DNA from: an uncultured Bacteroidales bacterium
GTDB taxonomy: Bacteria; Bacteroidota; Bacteroidia; Bacteroidales; P3
Direction of reading: 5' to 3'
DNA: 49,828 bases
Assembly (NCBI GenBank): GCA_900320975.1
Contig: ONUE01000006.1
Location: 1 to 49,828, forward strand
Positions 42,483 through 49,828 of the stretch are shown here, in pieces; positions within the stretch are counted from its first letter, which is position 1; each line of letters begins with the position of its first letter. Position numbers and translations under genes: made by a program. The notes below the pieces were generated by a model. It saw only the letters and a program-made list of their open reading frames with translations, did no database searches and was not told the origin of the DNA.

Positions 42483-43598
42483 ATGTTCACAGTTAAAAGC
42501 AATATACATCAATTCGCCACGTTCAAGCAGTTCGCCAGCGAATTCCAGTTGGGCGCCAACGATCTGGTCATTACCCAGTCGTTTATCTATGAGCCCTACA
42601 TTCAGGGTCTCAACCTCCCCTGCCATTTTGTTATGCAGGAGCGTTATGGTCTCGGCGAGCCGAGTGACGAGATGATACAAAACATCATGAACGATCTCGA
42701 CGGCTATCAGTTTGATCGCGTTGTGGCCGTCGGCGGAGGTACCGTAATCGATATCTCCAAACTCTTTGTGCTTGGTATCCTGCCGAATGTCACCGATGCC
42801 TTTGAGCGCAAGATTCCAATCGTGAAACAGAAAAAGCTTGTCATTGTGCCCACCACCTGTGGTACCGGCAGCGAGGTGACCAACATCTCTATCGCTGAAC
42901 TCAAGCAGCGCCATACCAAACTGGGGTTGGCCGACAACGCCATTCTGGCTGATGACGCGGTGCTTATACCCGAGCTGCTCACCTCTCTCCCCTTCAAGCC
43001 CTATGCTTTCAGTGCCATCGATGCCCTCATCCATGCCACCGAGAGTTATCTTTCGCCCAAGGCCAATCATTATACCCGCCTTTTCTCGACAGAGGCTATA
43101 CGTCTCATCCTGCCTATCTTCAAAGGTATCGCCAAATATGGCCCTGATTACCGCATCAAGCATCTCGAGGCTATGCTTCGTGCCAGCAACTATGCCGGCA
43201 TCGCTTTCGGCAATGCAGGTTGCGCCGCAGTCCATGCACTAAGTTATCCACTGGGCGGCAACTATCATGTGGCTCATGGTGAAAGCAACTACCAGTTCTT
43301 CACACATATCCTCGGCATCTATGCCCGTAAGAATGCCACGGGTGCCATTGCTGACCTTAATGCCCTTTATGCTTCTCTCCTCGGATGCCCTGCCGATCCC
43401 GACACGCTCTACGCTGCACTCGATAATGTGCTCTCTTGCATGGTTGCCAAACGCCCCCTGCGTGAGTATGGCATGAAGGCTGAGGAGTGCGAGAGCTTCG
43501 CCGACAGTGTACTCTCCACTCAGCAGCGTCTTCTGAGCAACAACTACGAGCCCCTTAGCCGCGAAGAAATAGTCAATGTCTATAAAAAACTTTATTAA
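42483..43598 (+). CDS. 4hbd: 4-hydroxybutyrate dehydrogenase, iron-dependent ADH type
   Basis: 371 residues. Iron-containing alcohol dehydrogenase fold: NAD-binding VAVGGGTVIDISK (84-87 GGGT), PTTCGTGSEVTN, and metal ligands in FSAIDALIHATES (Asp180, His184) and further His in AAVHALSYPLGG (251) and HVAHGESN (265). The enzyme interconverts succinate semialdehyde and 4-hydroxybutyrate with NAD(H). The reading between the CoA-transferase and SucD genes makes this function clear, although the protein family alone would not. Its end overlaps the region upstream of the sucD start. Confidence 0.92.
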   Translation: MFTVKSNIHQFATFKQFASEFQLGANDLVITQSFIYEPYIQGLNLPCHFVMQERYGLGEPSDEMIQNIMNDLDGYQFDRVVAVGGGTVIDISKLFVLGILPNVTDAFERKIPIVKQKKLVIVPTTCGTGSEVTNISIAELKQRHTKLGLADNAILADDAVLIPELLTSLPFKPYAFSAIDALIHATESYLSPKANHYTRLFSTEAIRLILPIFKGIAKYGPDYRIKHLEAMLRASNYAGIAFGNAGCAAVHALSYPLGGNYHVAHGESNYQFFTHILGIYARKNATGAIADLNALYASLLGCPADPDTLYAALDNVLSCMVAKRPLREYGMKAEECESFADSVLSTQQRLLSNNYEPLSREEIVNVYKKLY

Positions 43599-43608
43599 TA
43601 ATACAGCA

Positions 43609-44967
43609 ATGACCGAGATAGAACAAATGATAGCCAAGGCCCGCGAAGCGCAGGCCATTTATGTGCGCCACTTCGACCAGGACGATGTCGACCGCGCCGT
43701 TAAAATCACCACCAAGACCATCTATGACCACGCCGAAGAGTTGGCCCGCATGGCCGTCGATGAGACCCAGATGGGTGTATATGAGGACAAGGTGGCCAAG
43801 AACCGCAACAAGTCGAAAGGTGTCTGGTGGGATCTCCACGGCAAGAAGTCCATGGGTATCCTCAGCATTGATGAGCGCACTGGCCTTATTGAGATAGCCA
43901 AACCTATCGGTGTGGTGGCAGGTGTCACTCCTATGACCAACCCTATAGTCACTCCTATGTCTAAGATTGCCTTCGCCCTTAAGAGTCGCAATGCTATCAT
44001 CATCAGTCCTCATCCCAAGTCGAGACTTTGCTCTTCGCGTGCTGTCGATCTTATCGTCGAAGCTCTGCGCGAAGTCAATCTGCCCGACGGTATGGTGCAG
44101 ATTGTCCGCGAGCCCTCGCTTGAGAAGACCCAGGAGCTCATGGCCAAGTGTGACGTGACGGTGGCCACCGGCGGTATGCCCATGGTGCGCAGCGCCTACA
44201 GCAGCGGCAAGCCTAGTTTCGGCGTTGGCGCAGGCAACGTGCAGGTTATCCTCGACCGTGACATTGACTACGATCTTGCTACCTCTAAGCTTGTGACCGG
44301 ACGCTCCTTTGATAACGGCATCATTTGCTCCGGTGAGCAGAGCTGCATATATCCCCAAGAGCAGCGCGAGGCTGTGATGGCCGGTTTCCGCCACAACCAT
44401 GCTTATATCTGCAATGCCGAAGAGCGTGAGAAAATCATTGCCGCTATTTTCGAGGACGGTCACACTGCCCGTGACGTTGTCGGACAGAGCGCCCAGAAGA
44501 TTGGCCGCAAGGCCGGTATAAACATCCCCGATGATGTGAAGGTCATTGTTGTTGAGAGCAACGGCTCCTTTGGCCCCGCCGACCCCATCAGCAAGGAGAA
44601 GATGTGCCCCGTGATGGCAGCCTTCCCGTATCAGTATTTCGAGCAGGCCATTGAGATAGCGCAGACCAACCTCAGCTATGAGGGTAAGGGCCATACTGCA
44701 GGTCTTCATTCCAACTCGCAGGCTAACATCATCAAGGCGGGTTCCGAACTTGCAGTTTCCCGTCTTATCGTCAACGCCATATGCGCCACCACTGCTGGCG
44801 GAAGCATCCAGAACGGACTCCCTGTCACCAACACGCTCGGTTGCGGTTCCTGGGGTGGCAACTCCATCAGCGAAAACTTCACATTCAAGCATCTGCTCAA
44901 CATAACCCGTGTTGCTCCTATCCAAACTCGCATGCGCGTCCCAAGCGACGAGGAAATCTGGAATTAA
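43609..44967 (+). CDS. sucD: Succinate-semialdehyde dehydrogenase, CoA-acylating
   Basis: 452 residues, like the Porphyromonas/Clostridium SucD enzymes. Aldehyde dehydrogenase fold with VAGVTPMTNPIVTPM, ATGGMPMVRSAYSSGKPSFGVGAGN and the catalytic Cys in FDNGIICSGEQS. It reduces succinyl-CoA to succinate semialdehyde with NAD(P)H. A methionine at 43576, overlapping the previous gene by 23 bp, would add 11 residues; 43609 (MTEIEQMIAKAREAQAIY) matches the family start. Genes 39594-44967 thus encode succinyl-CoA to crotonyl-CoA. Confidence 0.94.
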   Translation: MTEIEQMIAKAREAQAIYVRHFDQDDVDRAVKITTKTIYDHAEELARMAVDETQMGVYEDKVAKNRNKSKGVWWDLHGKKSMGILSIDERTGLIEIAKPIGVVAGVTPMTNPIVTPMSKIAFALKSRNAIIISPHPKSRLCSSRAVDLIVEALREVNLPDGMVQIVREPSLEKTQELMAKCDVTVATGGMPMVRSAYSSGKPSFGVGAGNVQVILDRDIDYDLATSKLVTGRSFDNGIICSGEQSCIYPQEQREAVMAGFRHNHAYICNAEEREKIIAAIFEDGHTARDVVGQSAQKIGRKAGINIPDDVKVIVVESNGSFGPADPISKEKMCPVMAAFPYQYFEQAIEIAQTNLSYEGKGHTAGLHSNSQANIIKAGSELAVSRLIVNAICATTAGGSIQNGLPVTNTLGCGSWGGNSISENFTFKHLLNITRVAPIQTRMRVPSDEEIWN

Positions 44968-44982
44968 AAGAAGTAATTTACG

Positions 44983-45032
44983 AACGGTAATAAGGGCGAG
45001 TTGTGCTGTGTTCGGCTCGCCCCGCACCGTTT
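44983..45032. repeat. Hairpin-capable inverted repeat between sucD and the ferredoxin-like gene
   Basis: AACGGT...GGGCGAG pairs with CTCGCCC...ACCGTT (44983-45000 against 45016-45032), a two-part stem in the 90-bp gap. It lacks a T-run. It may insulate or partly terminate transcription into the hydrogenase genes. Confidence 0.65.
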
Positions 45033-45057
45033 GAGAAACCAAACAAATAAGAGAGTT

Positions 45058-45369
45058 ATGACAATCAAAGTTTGTGTCGGTAGTTCATGCCACCTAAAAG
45101 GCTCCTACGATGTCATCGAGGCCTTCAAGGAGGTGCTGAAGAAGTACGATGTGGAGGACCTGGTGGAGTTGCAAGCCAGCTTCTGTCTGGGCCACTGCGC
45201 CAAGGGTGTCACCGTGAGCTGCGAGGGCGAGGAGTGTGCGGCAGGACCTGCCGCCGGTGGCCCGCAGGTGGAGGAGATTCCGGAAGGGTTTATCATGCAC
45301 AGCGTCAATGCCTCTAATGTGGAAGAGCTCTTTGCTACAGAGGTATATCCTAAACTGAATCTGAACTGA
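45058..45369 (+). CDS. Thioredoxin-like [2Fe-2S] ferredoxin protein (NuoE/HydC-like)
   Basis: 103 residues. Cysteines in CVGSSCHLKGS and in SFCLGHCAKG give the C-x4-C...C-x3-C ligand pattern of thioredoxin-like ferredoxins (NuoE C-terminal domain, HydC). Such domains carry electrons between NAD(P)H-linked flavoproteins and hydrogenases. An upstream in-frame methionine at 45001 was rejected because the extra residues are not protein-like. It is followed after 2 bp by the sensory hydrogenase homologue; its likely partner is one of the hydrogenases. Confidence 0.9.
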   Translation: MTIKVCVGSSCHLKGSYDVIEAFKEVLKKYDVEDLVELQASFCLGHCAKGVTVSCEGEECAAGPAAGGPQVEEIPEGFIMHSVNASNVEELFATEVYPKLNLN

Positions 45370-45371
45370 GA

Positions 45372-47126
45372 ATGTCTGAATATCTTGAATTCCGAACGGT
45401 GCAGTGTAGAGACTGCTACCGTTGCCTGCGTGAATGTCCGGTGAAATCCATCCATATCAACGACCATCACGCTCAAATCATAGAGGACAATTGTATTCTC
45501 TGCGGCCATTGCACGCAAGTATGCCCGCAGGGGGCCAAGATAGAACACAGCGAACTACCGGTGGTGCGCGAACTGCTAAAGAGTGGTGCCCGCATTGCCG
45601 CTTCTGTAGCTCCGTCGTTCATCAGCAGCCTTGGACTGAATGATTTCTCGATCCTCCGCATCGCCTTGGCGAAATTAGGCTTCTCGATAGCCGAGGAGAC
45701 CGCTGTGGGGGCACAGGCTGTAGTGGAGGAATATAAGCGACTGCTTACCAAAGGCGAGATGCAGAACTTCATCACATCGGCCTGTCCTGCTGCTTGCCGC
45801 CTGATACAGATGTATTATCCCAAAGCGCTACAATACCTCGCGCCCGTCGACTCGCCAATGGTGGCCCATGCCAAGATGCTCCGCAAGAACGACCCATCCC
45901 TCAAGGTGGTCTTCATCGGCCCTTGCATCGCCAAGAAGCGCGAGGCCGACGAGCATGGTATCGACGCTGTGTTGACCTTCAGCGAGATGCTGAGTCTCTT
46001 CGAAGAGAGAGGCATCAACCTACAGACCATCAATCGTCTTGTGGTGACTGAACGCGGTGGCGATGGTGTTAACCGCGCAAAGGCTTTCCCTGCCACCCAA
46101 GGCATCATACGCTCGTTCGACGTGCTGCCCGAAGGCTACCGCTATATGTCGGTCGACGGAGCCGATCGTTTGGCCGCTGTGCTGGATAATATCGAGAGTC
46201 TCGACCATGTGTTTATCGAGATGAATGTCTGTCCAGGAGGCTGCATCAACGGCCCTTGTGCCATCCTCAGGGAAGGCGGCATGATCAAGGCCGAGGCCGA
46301 CATCGACGCATATGTGGAGCGAGAGATGGCCAGCCATAAACTCACCCCAGCACCTGATGCGGGCGTGAATCTTGACTATGCACATCCTCGCTTGCGAGCC
46401 CGTTGCCATCCGGTATCGGAGAAAGAAATTGAGGAAGTGCTGCATCGCACCGGCAAGTTCACCAAAGAGGATGAACTGAACTGTGGTGCCTGCGGCTACC
46501 CCTCCTGCCGCGAGAAGGCTTGCGCCGTGGTCAACGGCTACGCCGATATCGACATCTGCTTGCCATACATGCGCAAACGTGCTGAGAGCCTTGCCGTGGA
46601 TATCGTTCATAACTCCCCCGAGGGAGTCATACTCGTCGACCACGAGATGAATATCATCGATACCAACGCCTCTGCCATGAATATGCTTGGTCTGGAGGGA
46701 ACTCCCGAGAGTGTTCAGGGGCGCCCTGTGGCCGAGAGTTTCCCGCCCATCGACTTCTACAACGCTTACACCAAACGCTGCCGCACGGAGAATCCCTGCC
46801 TCCGCATCGCTGCCACGGGCCGTTACGTCAGTCTCACTGTGAGCCTGCTTAGCGAACAAAACATGCTTTTCGGCCTGATGAAAGACATCTCGGATCAGGT
46901 GAACTACGACAAGAAGCTGGACCGTATGAAGGAGGACACCATTGCCACCACCGACGAGCTCATCATGAAGCAGATGCGCGTGGCACAGGAGATTGCCTCG
47001 CTACTGGGCGAGACGACTGCCGAGACAAAGGTGGCCCTGCTTAACCTCAAGCGGATGTTGGCTGATGGCAAAAGCGACGTGCACACCGATGGACGCCCCA
47101 GCGAATGGAGGACTGCCAAAGTATGA
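45372..47126 (+). CDS. Putative sensory [FeFe]-hydrogenase homologue with PAS domain
   Basis: 584 residues. Two [4Fe-4S] ferredoxin sites (C12-C15-C18-C22; C41-C44-C47-C51). H-cluster region: L1 is T-S-A-C-P (135-139), so the proton-transfer Cys of catalytic enzymes is Ala while the cluster Cys138 is kept; L2 has C185 in IGPCIAKK; L3 has EMNVCPGGC (C287, C291). Next is a 4Fe-4S domain (C371, C374, C379, C396 in CGACGYPSC...DIC) and a PAS domain (about 405-510). This matches published HydS/group C-D sensory hydrogenases: reduced or altered activity with a signalling output. No kinase or DGC domain is fused; the output is likely the phosphatase encoded next. Confidence 0.9.
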   Translation: MSEYLEFRTVQCRDCYRCLRECPVKSIHINDHHAQIIEDNCILCGHCTQVCPQGAKIEHSELPVVRELLKSGARIAASVAPSFISSLGLNDFSILRIALAKLGFSIAEETAVGAQAVVEEYKRLLTKGEMQNFITSACPAACRLIQMYYPKALQYLAPVDSPMVAHAKMLRKNDPSLKVVFIGPCIAKKREADEHGIDAVLTFSEMLSLFEERGINLQTINRLVVTERGGDGVNRAKAFPATQGIIRSFDVLPEGYRYMSVDGADRLAAVLDNIESLDHVFIEMNVCPGGCINGPCAILREGGMIKAEADIDAYVEREMASHKLTPAPDAGVNLDYAHPRLRARCHPVSEKEIEEVLHRTGKFTKEDELNCGACGYPSCREKACAVVNGYADIDICLPYMRKRAESLAVDIVHNSPEGVILVDHEMNIIDTNASAMNMLGLEGTPESVQGRPVAESFPPIDFYNAYTKRCRTENPCLRIAATGRYVSLTVSLLSEQNMLFGLMKDISDQVNYDKKLDRMKEDTIATTDELIMKQMRVAQEIASLLGETTAETKVALLNLKRMLADGKSDVHTDGRPSEWRTAKV

Positions 47127-48295
47127 GTGCCATGAAGAATCTATGTGTTGAATACGGATATACCTCGCTCAACCATGTGGGCGAGGAGCTCTGTGGCGAC
47201 AATGTGGAGATGAGCGTAAACGGCGAATGGACCACGCTGGTGCTGGCCGATGGCTTGGGCAGCGGTGTGAAAGCCAATATCCTCTCCACTCTCACCAGCA
47301 AGATTCTCTGCACTATGGTGGCCGGCGGCGCCGATATGGAAGAGTGCGTTGAGACCGTCATTCAGACATTGCCCGTCTGCAAAGAGCGCGGTGTGGCCTA
47401 TAGCACCTTCTCTGTCATTCATGTGAACACCCTCGGTAAAGGTCATCTTTTCGAGTTCGACAATCCAGAAGCCATTTGGTACCACAATGGCCACACCTGT
47501 GACTTCCCCCGTATGGAGAAGCTTATCTGCGGTAAGAAAGTCTTTGTCACCGAGCTGGAGTTAGAGGCCGGCGACATGGTCTTCGTGATGAGCGACGGCA
47601 CCATCCACGCCGGTATCGGGCAGATACTCAACTTCGGTTGGCAGCGTAAGGATGTCATGGAACACCTGCAGAACAATATCAATGCCCATATGTCTGCCCG
47701 CGCGGCGGCCTGCCTTCTGGCGTCGGCCTGCAACGACCTCTACCTCGACCGTCCCGGTGACGACACCACTGTGGCCGCCATACGTATCCGTCCCCGTTGC
47801 GAGGTGCACATCATGGTGGGCCCTCCAGTGGACAAAGAGAAGGACCCCGAGTATGTCAGTCAGTTCATGGAGAGCGCCGACCGCCGCATTGTATGTGGCG
47901 GCACCACCTCGCAGGTGGTGGCCCGCTGCCTCAATAGGAAACTCAAGACCAGCTTCGAGTTCCCCGACAAGGAAGTCCCGCCGATAGGCTATATCGACGG
48001 CATCGACCTCGTCACCGAGGGAGTTATCACTCTGCGCCGTCTCCTCTCACTCTCAGAGAAGTATATCTCCGTCAAGGATCTCACCCCCAAGACCTACTCC
48101 AAAAAAGACGGCGGCTCACTGTTGGCCAACATCGTCTTCGAGGAGTCCACACATATCGTCTTCTTCGTCGGACAGAATGTCAATGCCGCCCATCAGGGAC
48201 TTGACATCGACATCACGATGAAACTCAAGCTCGTCGAGCGTCTGGCCGTAAACCTTAGAAAGATAGGAAAACAGGTAACAATAAATTATGATTAA
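47123..48295 (+). CDS. SpoIIE-family PP2C-type serine phosphatase
   Basis: 390 residues. The PP2C metal and active-site residues are visible: VLADGLGSGVKAN (Asp43), VFVMSDG (157-159) and RPGDDTTVAAI (212-214), covering the first 220 residues. The C-terminal 170 residues (HIMVGPPVDKEKDPEYVSQF, CGGTTSQVVARCLNRK) form a region I do not recognise outside hydrogenase-linked phosphatases. The start at 47123 gives an ATGA overlap with the hydrogenase homologue and fits homologues better than a Met at 47105. It probably dephosphorylates a partner protein in response to the sensory hydrogenase; the partner is not in the window. Confidence 0.88.
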   Translation: MSAMKNLCVEYGYTSLNHVGEELCGDNVEMSVNGEWTTLVLADGLGSGVKANILSTLTSKILCTMVAGGADMEECVETVIQTLPVCKERGVAYSTFSVIHVNTLGKGHLFEFDNPEAIWYHNGHTCDFPRMEKLICGKKVFVTELELEAGDMVFVMSDGTIHAGIGQILNFGWQRKDVMEHLQNNINAHMSARAAACLLASACNDLYLDRPGDDTTVAAIRIRPRCEVHIMVGPPVDKEKDPEYVSQFMESADRRIVCGGTTSQVVARCLNRKLKTSFEFPDKEVPPIGYIDGIDLVTEGVITLRRLLSLSEKYISVKDLTPKTYSKKDGGSLLANIVFEESTHIVFFVGQNVNAAHQGLDIDITMKLKLVERLAVNLRKIGKQVTINYD

Positions 48296-48297
48296 CA

Positions 48298-49753
48298 ATG
48301 GAGCAGAAGTTATTTGATACCAACGTACAATGGATTAAGTATAAGGTACTGAAAGAAGTCATCCGCCGCGCCTATGAAGGCGGGTTGGAGGATGCCTATA
48401 TAGAAATTCCCAAGATTATCACTCCGGGGCCTAAGTCAGCACTGAATTGCTGCATCTACAAGGAGCGCGCCATCGTGCAGGAGCGCATCCACATGGCCAT
48501 GGGTGGCGACAAGAACAATGACAATCCCGTGCAGGTGATGGAGATTGCTTGCGACGAGTGTCCGGCCGCCGGAATGTTGGTCACCGAAGCCTGCCGCGGC
48601 TGCCTGATGCATGCCTGCAAAGACGTCTGCCCCACGGGAGCCATCACTATCGTAGGCCACCGCTGCCATATCGACAAGTCGAAGTGCATCGAGTGTGGCA
48701 AGTGCTCCGCTGCCTGCCCCTATAGTGCTATCATCGCGCAGAAACGTCCGTGCATGAAGAGCTGCAAGGTGAAGGCCATCAGTATCAATGACGACGACAA
48801 GGCTGTCATAGACAACAACAAGTGCATCTCCTGCGGTGCCTGCGTCATCAGTTGTCCTTTCGGTGCCATTACCGACCGCTCGCTGGTACTCGACATTATC
48901 GACCTGCTCAAGCAGTCTGAAGATGGCAACCGCTACCGTGTCTATGCTGTCATCGCCCCCGCCATCGTCGGGCAGTGCCGCTTCGGCCGTATCGAGCAGG
49001 TTGTCACAGCCATCAAAGAGCTCGGCTTCCATCAAGTTGTCGAGGCCGCCCTGGGTGCCGACATCACCCTTTACAATGAGGCCCTCGAGATGAAGGAGAA
49101 GAAGCTTATGACCACCTCCTGCTGCCCTGCCTTTGTCCGCTTTGTTGAGACCAACTTCCCCGAATTCCGCGATGCAATCTCCTCTTCGGTATCTCCTATG
49201 TTGATGACCGCCAAGCTTATCAAGCGTAGCGACCTCACCGCCAAGGTGGTCTTCATCGGCCCCTGTGCTGCCAAGAAAGCCGAGTTCCGGCAGGAAAAGA
49301 ACCAGGGTCTTATCGACAGCGTGATGAGCTTCGAGGAGCTGCAGGCTTTCCTTGATGCCCGCGGCATCGACACCACGCAGTGCGAGGATACCATCCTCGA
49401 CAACGCTTCCTTCTACGGACGCATCTTCGCCAAGAGTGGCGGCATCGCACAGGGCGTAGCCCATGTGGCCGGGCGTAGCCCATGTGGCCGCGAAACTCGG
49501 CGTCGAGGGTGTCAAACCCGTGGTGATGAACGGCATCGACCAATGTCGCCAGCATCTGGCCCTGCTCCGCGCCAAGAAGGAAACCGCCAACTTCTTCGAG
49601 GGTATGGCCTGCGACGGAGGCTGTGTGGGTGGCCCGCTGAGCATCACCCGTTCGCCAAAGAATGTCTTCGATGTTGACCAGTATGGTAACTCGGCCAAGG
49701 AGAAGGACATCGACGGTTCCGTCAACCTGTACAAGCTGAAAATGGAAAGATAA
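48298..49753 (+). pseudogene. Group B-like [FeFe]-hydrogenase, frame disrupted by 19-bp tandem duplication
   Basis: N-terminus MEQKLFDTNVQWIKYKVLKE matches group B1/B3 monomeric enzymes. Several [4Fe-4S] sites (CRGCLMHACKDVCP, CIECGKCSAACP, CISCGACVISCP) precede the H-cluster domain: TTSCCPAF (273-277), IGPCAAKK (C323), and in the third segment EGMACDGGCVGGP. A 19-bp repeat, GGGCGTAGCCCATGTGGCC, occurs twice at 49452-49470 and 49471-49489; it shifts the frame by one, so direct translation ends at 49677 in unrelated sequence. With one copy removed, the protein is about 478 residues and runs to 49753. Catalyses H2 evolution from reduced ferredoxin if intact. Confidence 0.85.
49452..49489 (+). 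repeat. 19-bp exact tandem duplication in the hydrogenase gene
   Basis: GGGCGTAGCCCATGTGGCC appears twice directly adjacent. The remaining sequence on both sides encodes an uninterrupted hydrogenase after removal of one copy (AQGVAHVAAKLGVEG). Confidence 0.97.
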
Positions 49754-49777
49754 CTTTTATGATATTTAATAAATAAA

Positions 49778-49828
49778 ATGATGAAAGAAAAAACAACATT
49801 CCGTAGCGAGAGTGACCTTCTGGGTTCA
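49778..49828 (+). CDS. Probable aspartate ammonia-lyase (N-terminus only, cut by window)
   Basis: Seventeen codons starting ATGATG give MMKEKTTFRSESDLLGS. F-R-x-E-x-D-L-L-G is how many aspartate ammonia-lyases begin, and aspA-like genes frequently lie beside [FeFe]-hydrogenase and maturation genes in Bacteroidetes and Firmicutes as I recall. A fumarase-type member of the same superfamily is an alternative. It lies 24 bp after the hydrogenase stop. Only the first residues are in the window, so this is a tentative call. Confidence 0.5.
   Translation, partial: MMKEKTTFRSESDLLGS

Overview
The window looks like a chromosomal segment of a fermentative, anaerobic member of the Bacteroidales. This rests on a moderately GC-rich coding sequence, recurrent Bacteroidetes-type promoters (a -33 TTTG/TTGC and a -7 TAnnTTTG box), the near absence of purine-rich Shine-Dalgarno sites, proteins with type IX secretion C-terminal domains, and lineage-typical families (DUF2520, DUF5606, DUF4369-TlpA, SDR-type threonine dehydrogenase). 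I see no transposase, integrase, phage gene, rRNA or CRISPR array.

Layout. 1-15.3 kb (minus strand): a cut glycosyltransferase; a DUF2795/DUF2520/TatD operon; a tightly overlapped run of CtpA-like protease, TlpA-like thioredoxin, Mrp, NifU-like protein and cobalamin adenosyltransferase, preceded by a NUDIX hydrolase and a Ser/Arg-rich exported protein; metG with an overlapping lipoprotein gene; DUF5606; a sugar kinase; pyrD and pyrK. 15.6-19.1 kb: one plus-strand secreted protein, then a minus-strand ECF sigma factor with two small membrane proteins and a lipoprotein. 19.2-26.2 kb (minus): envelope biogenesis (LptF/G permease, RseP, Dxr, M23 peptidase, PpiD-like isomerase). 26.6-37.6 kb: a broken C69 dipeptidase, a 1319-residue repeat-built secreted protein, threonine dehydrogenase, cytidine deaminase, RsgA, MarC, enolase, S20 and tRNA-Glu.

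38.6-49.8 kb (plus strand) is the most distinctive part. The redox sensor gene rex is followed by the succinyl-CoA to crotonyl-CoA branch of butyrate fermentation: 4-hydroxybutyryl-CoA dehydratase, 4-hydroxybutyrate CoA-transferase, 4-hydroxybutyrate dehydrogenase and CoA-acylating succinate-semialdehyde dehydrogenase. Directly after it come a thioredoxin-like [2Fe-2S] protein, a putative sensory [FeFe]-hydrogenase homologue with a PAS domain, a SpoIIE-type phosphatase, a group B-like [FeFe]-hydrogenase and the first codons of a probable aspartate ammonia-lyase. I read this as a redox-disposal island in which NAD(P)H and reduced ferredoxin are drained into C4 acids and H2, with Rex and the sensory hydrogenase/phosphatase pair as likely sensors; the regulatory links are inference.

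Several dispersed repeats stand out: a GC-rich palindromic family with CCGTCC-rich arms at four intergenic loci, a different palindrome on each side of pyrD, and a CTCTCCACT-type repeat lying in frame inside two unrelated genes. Two genes are disrupted: the C69 peptidase (apparent internal deletion with frameshift) and the catalytic hydrogenase (19-bp tandem duplication). Either could be biological or an assembly error.
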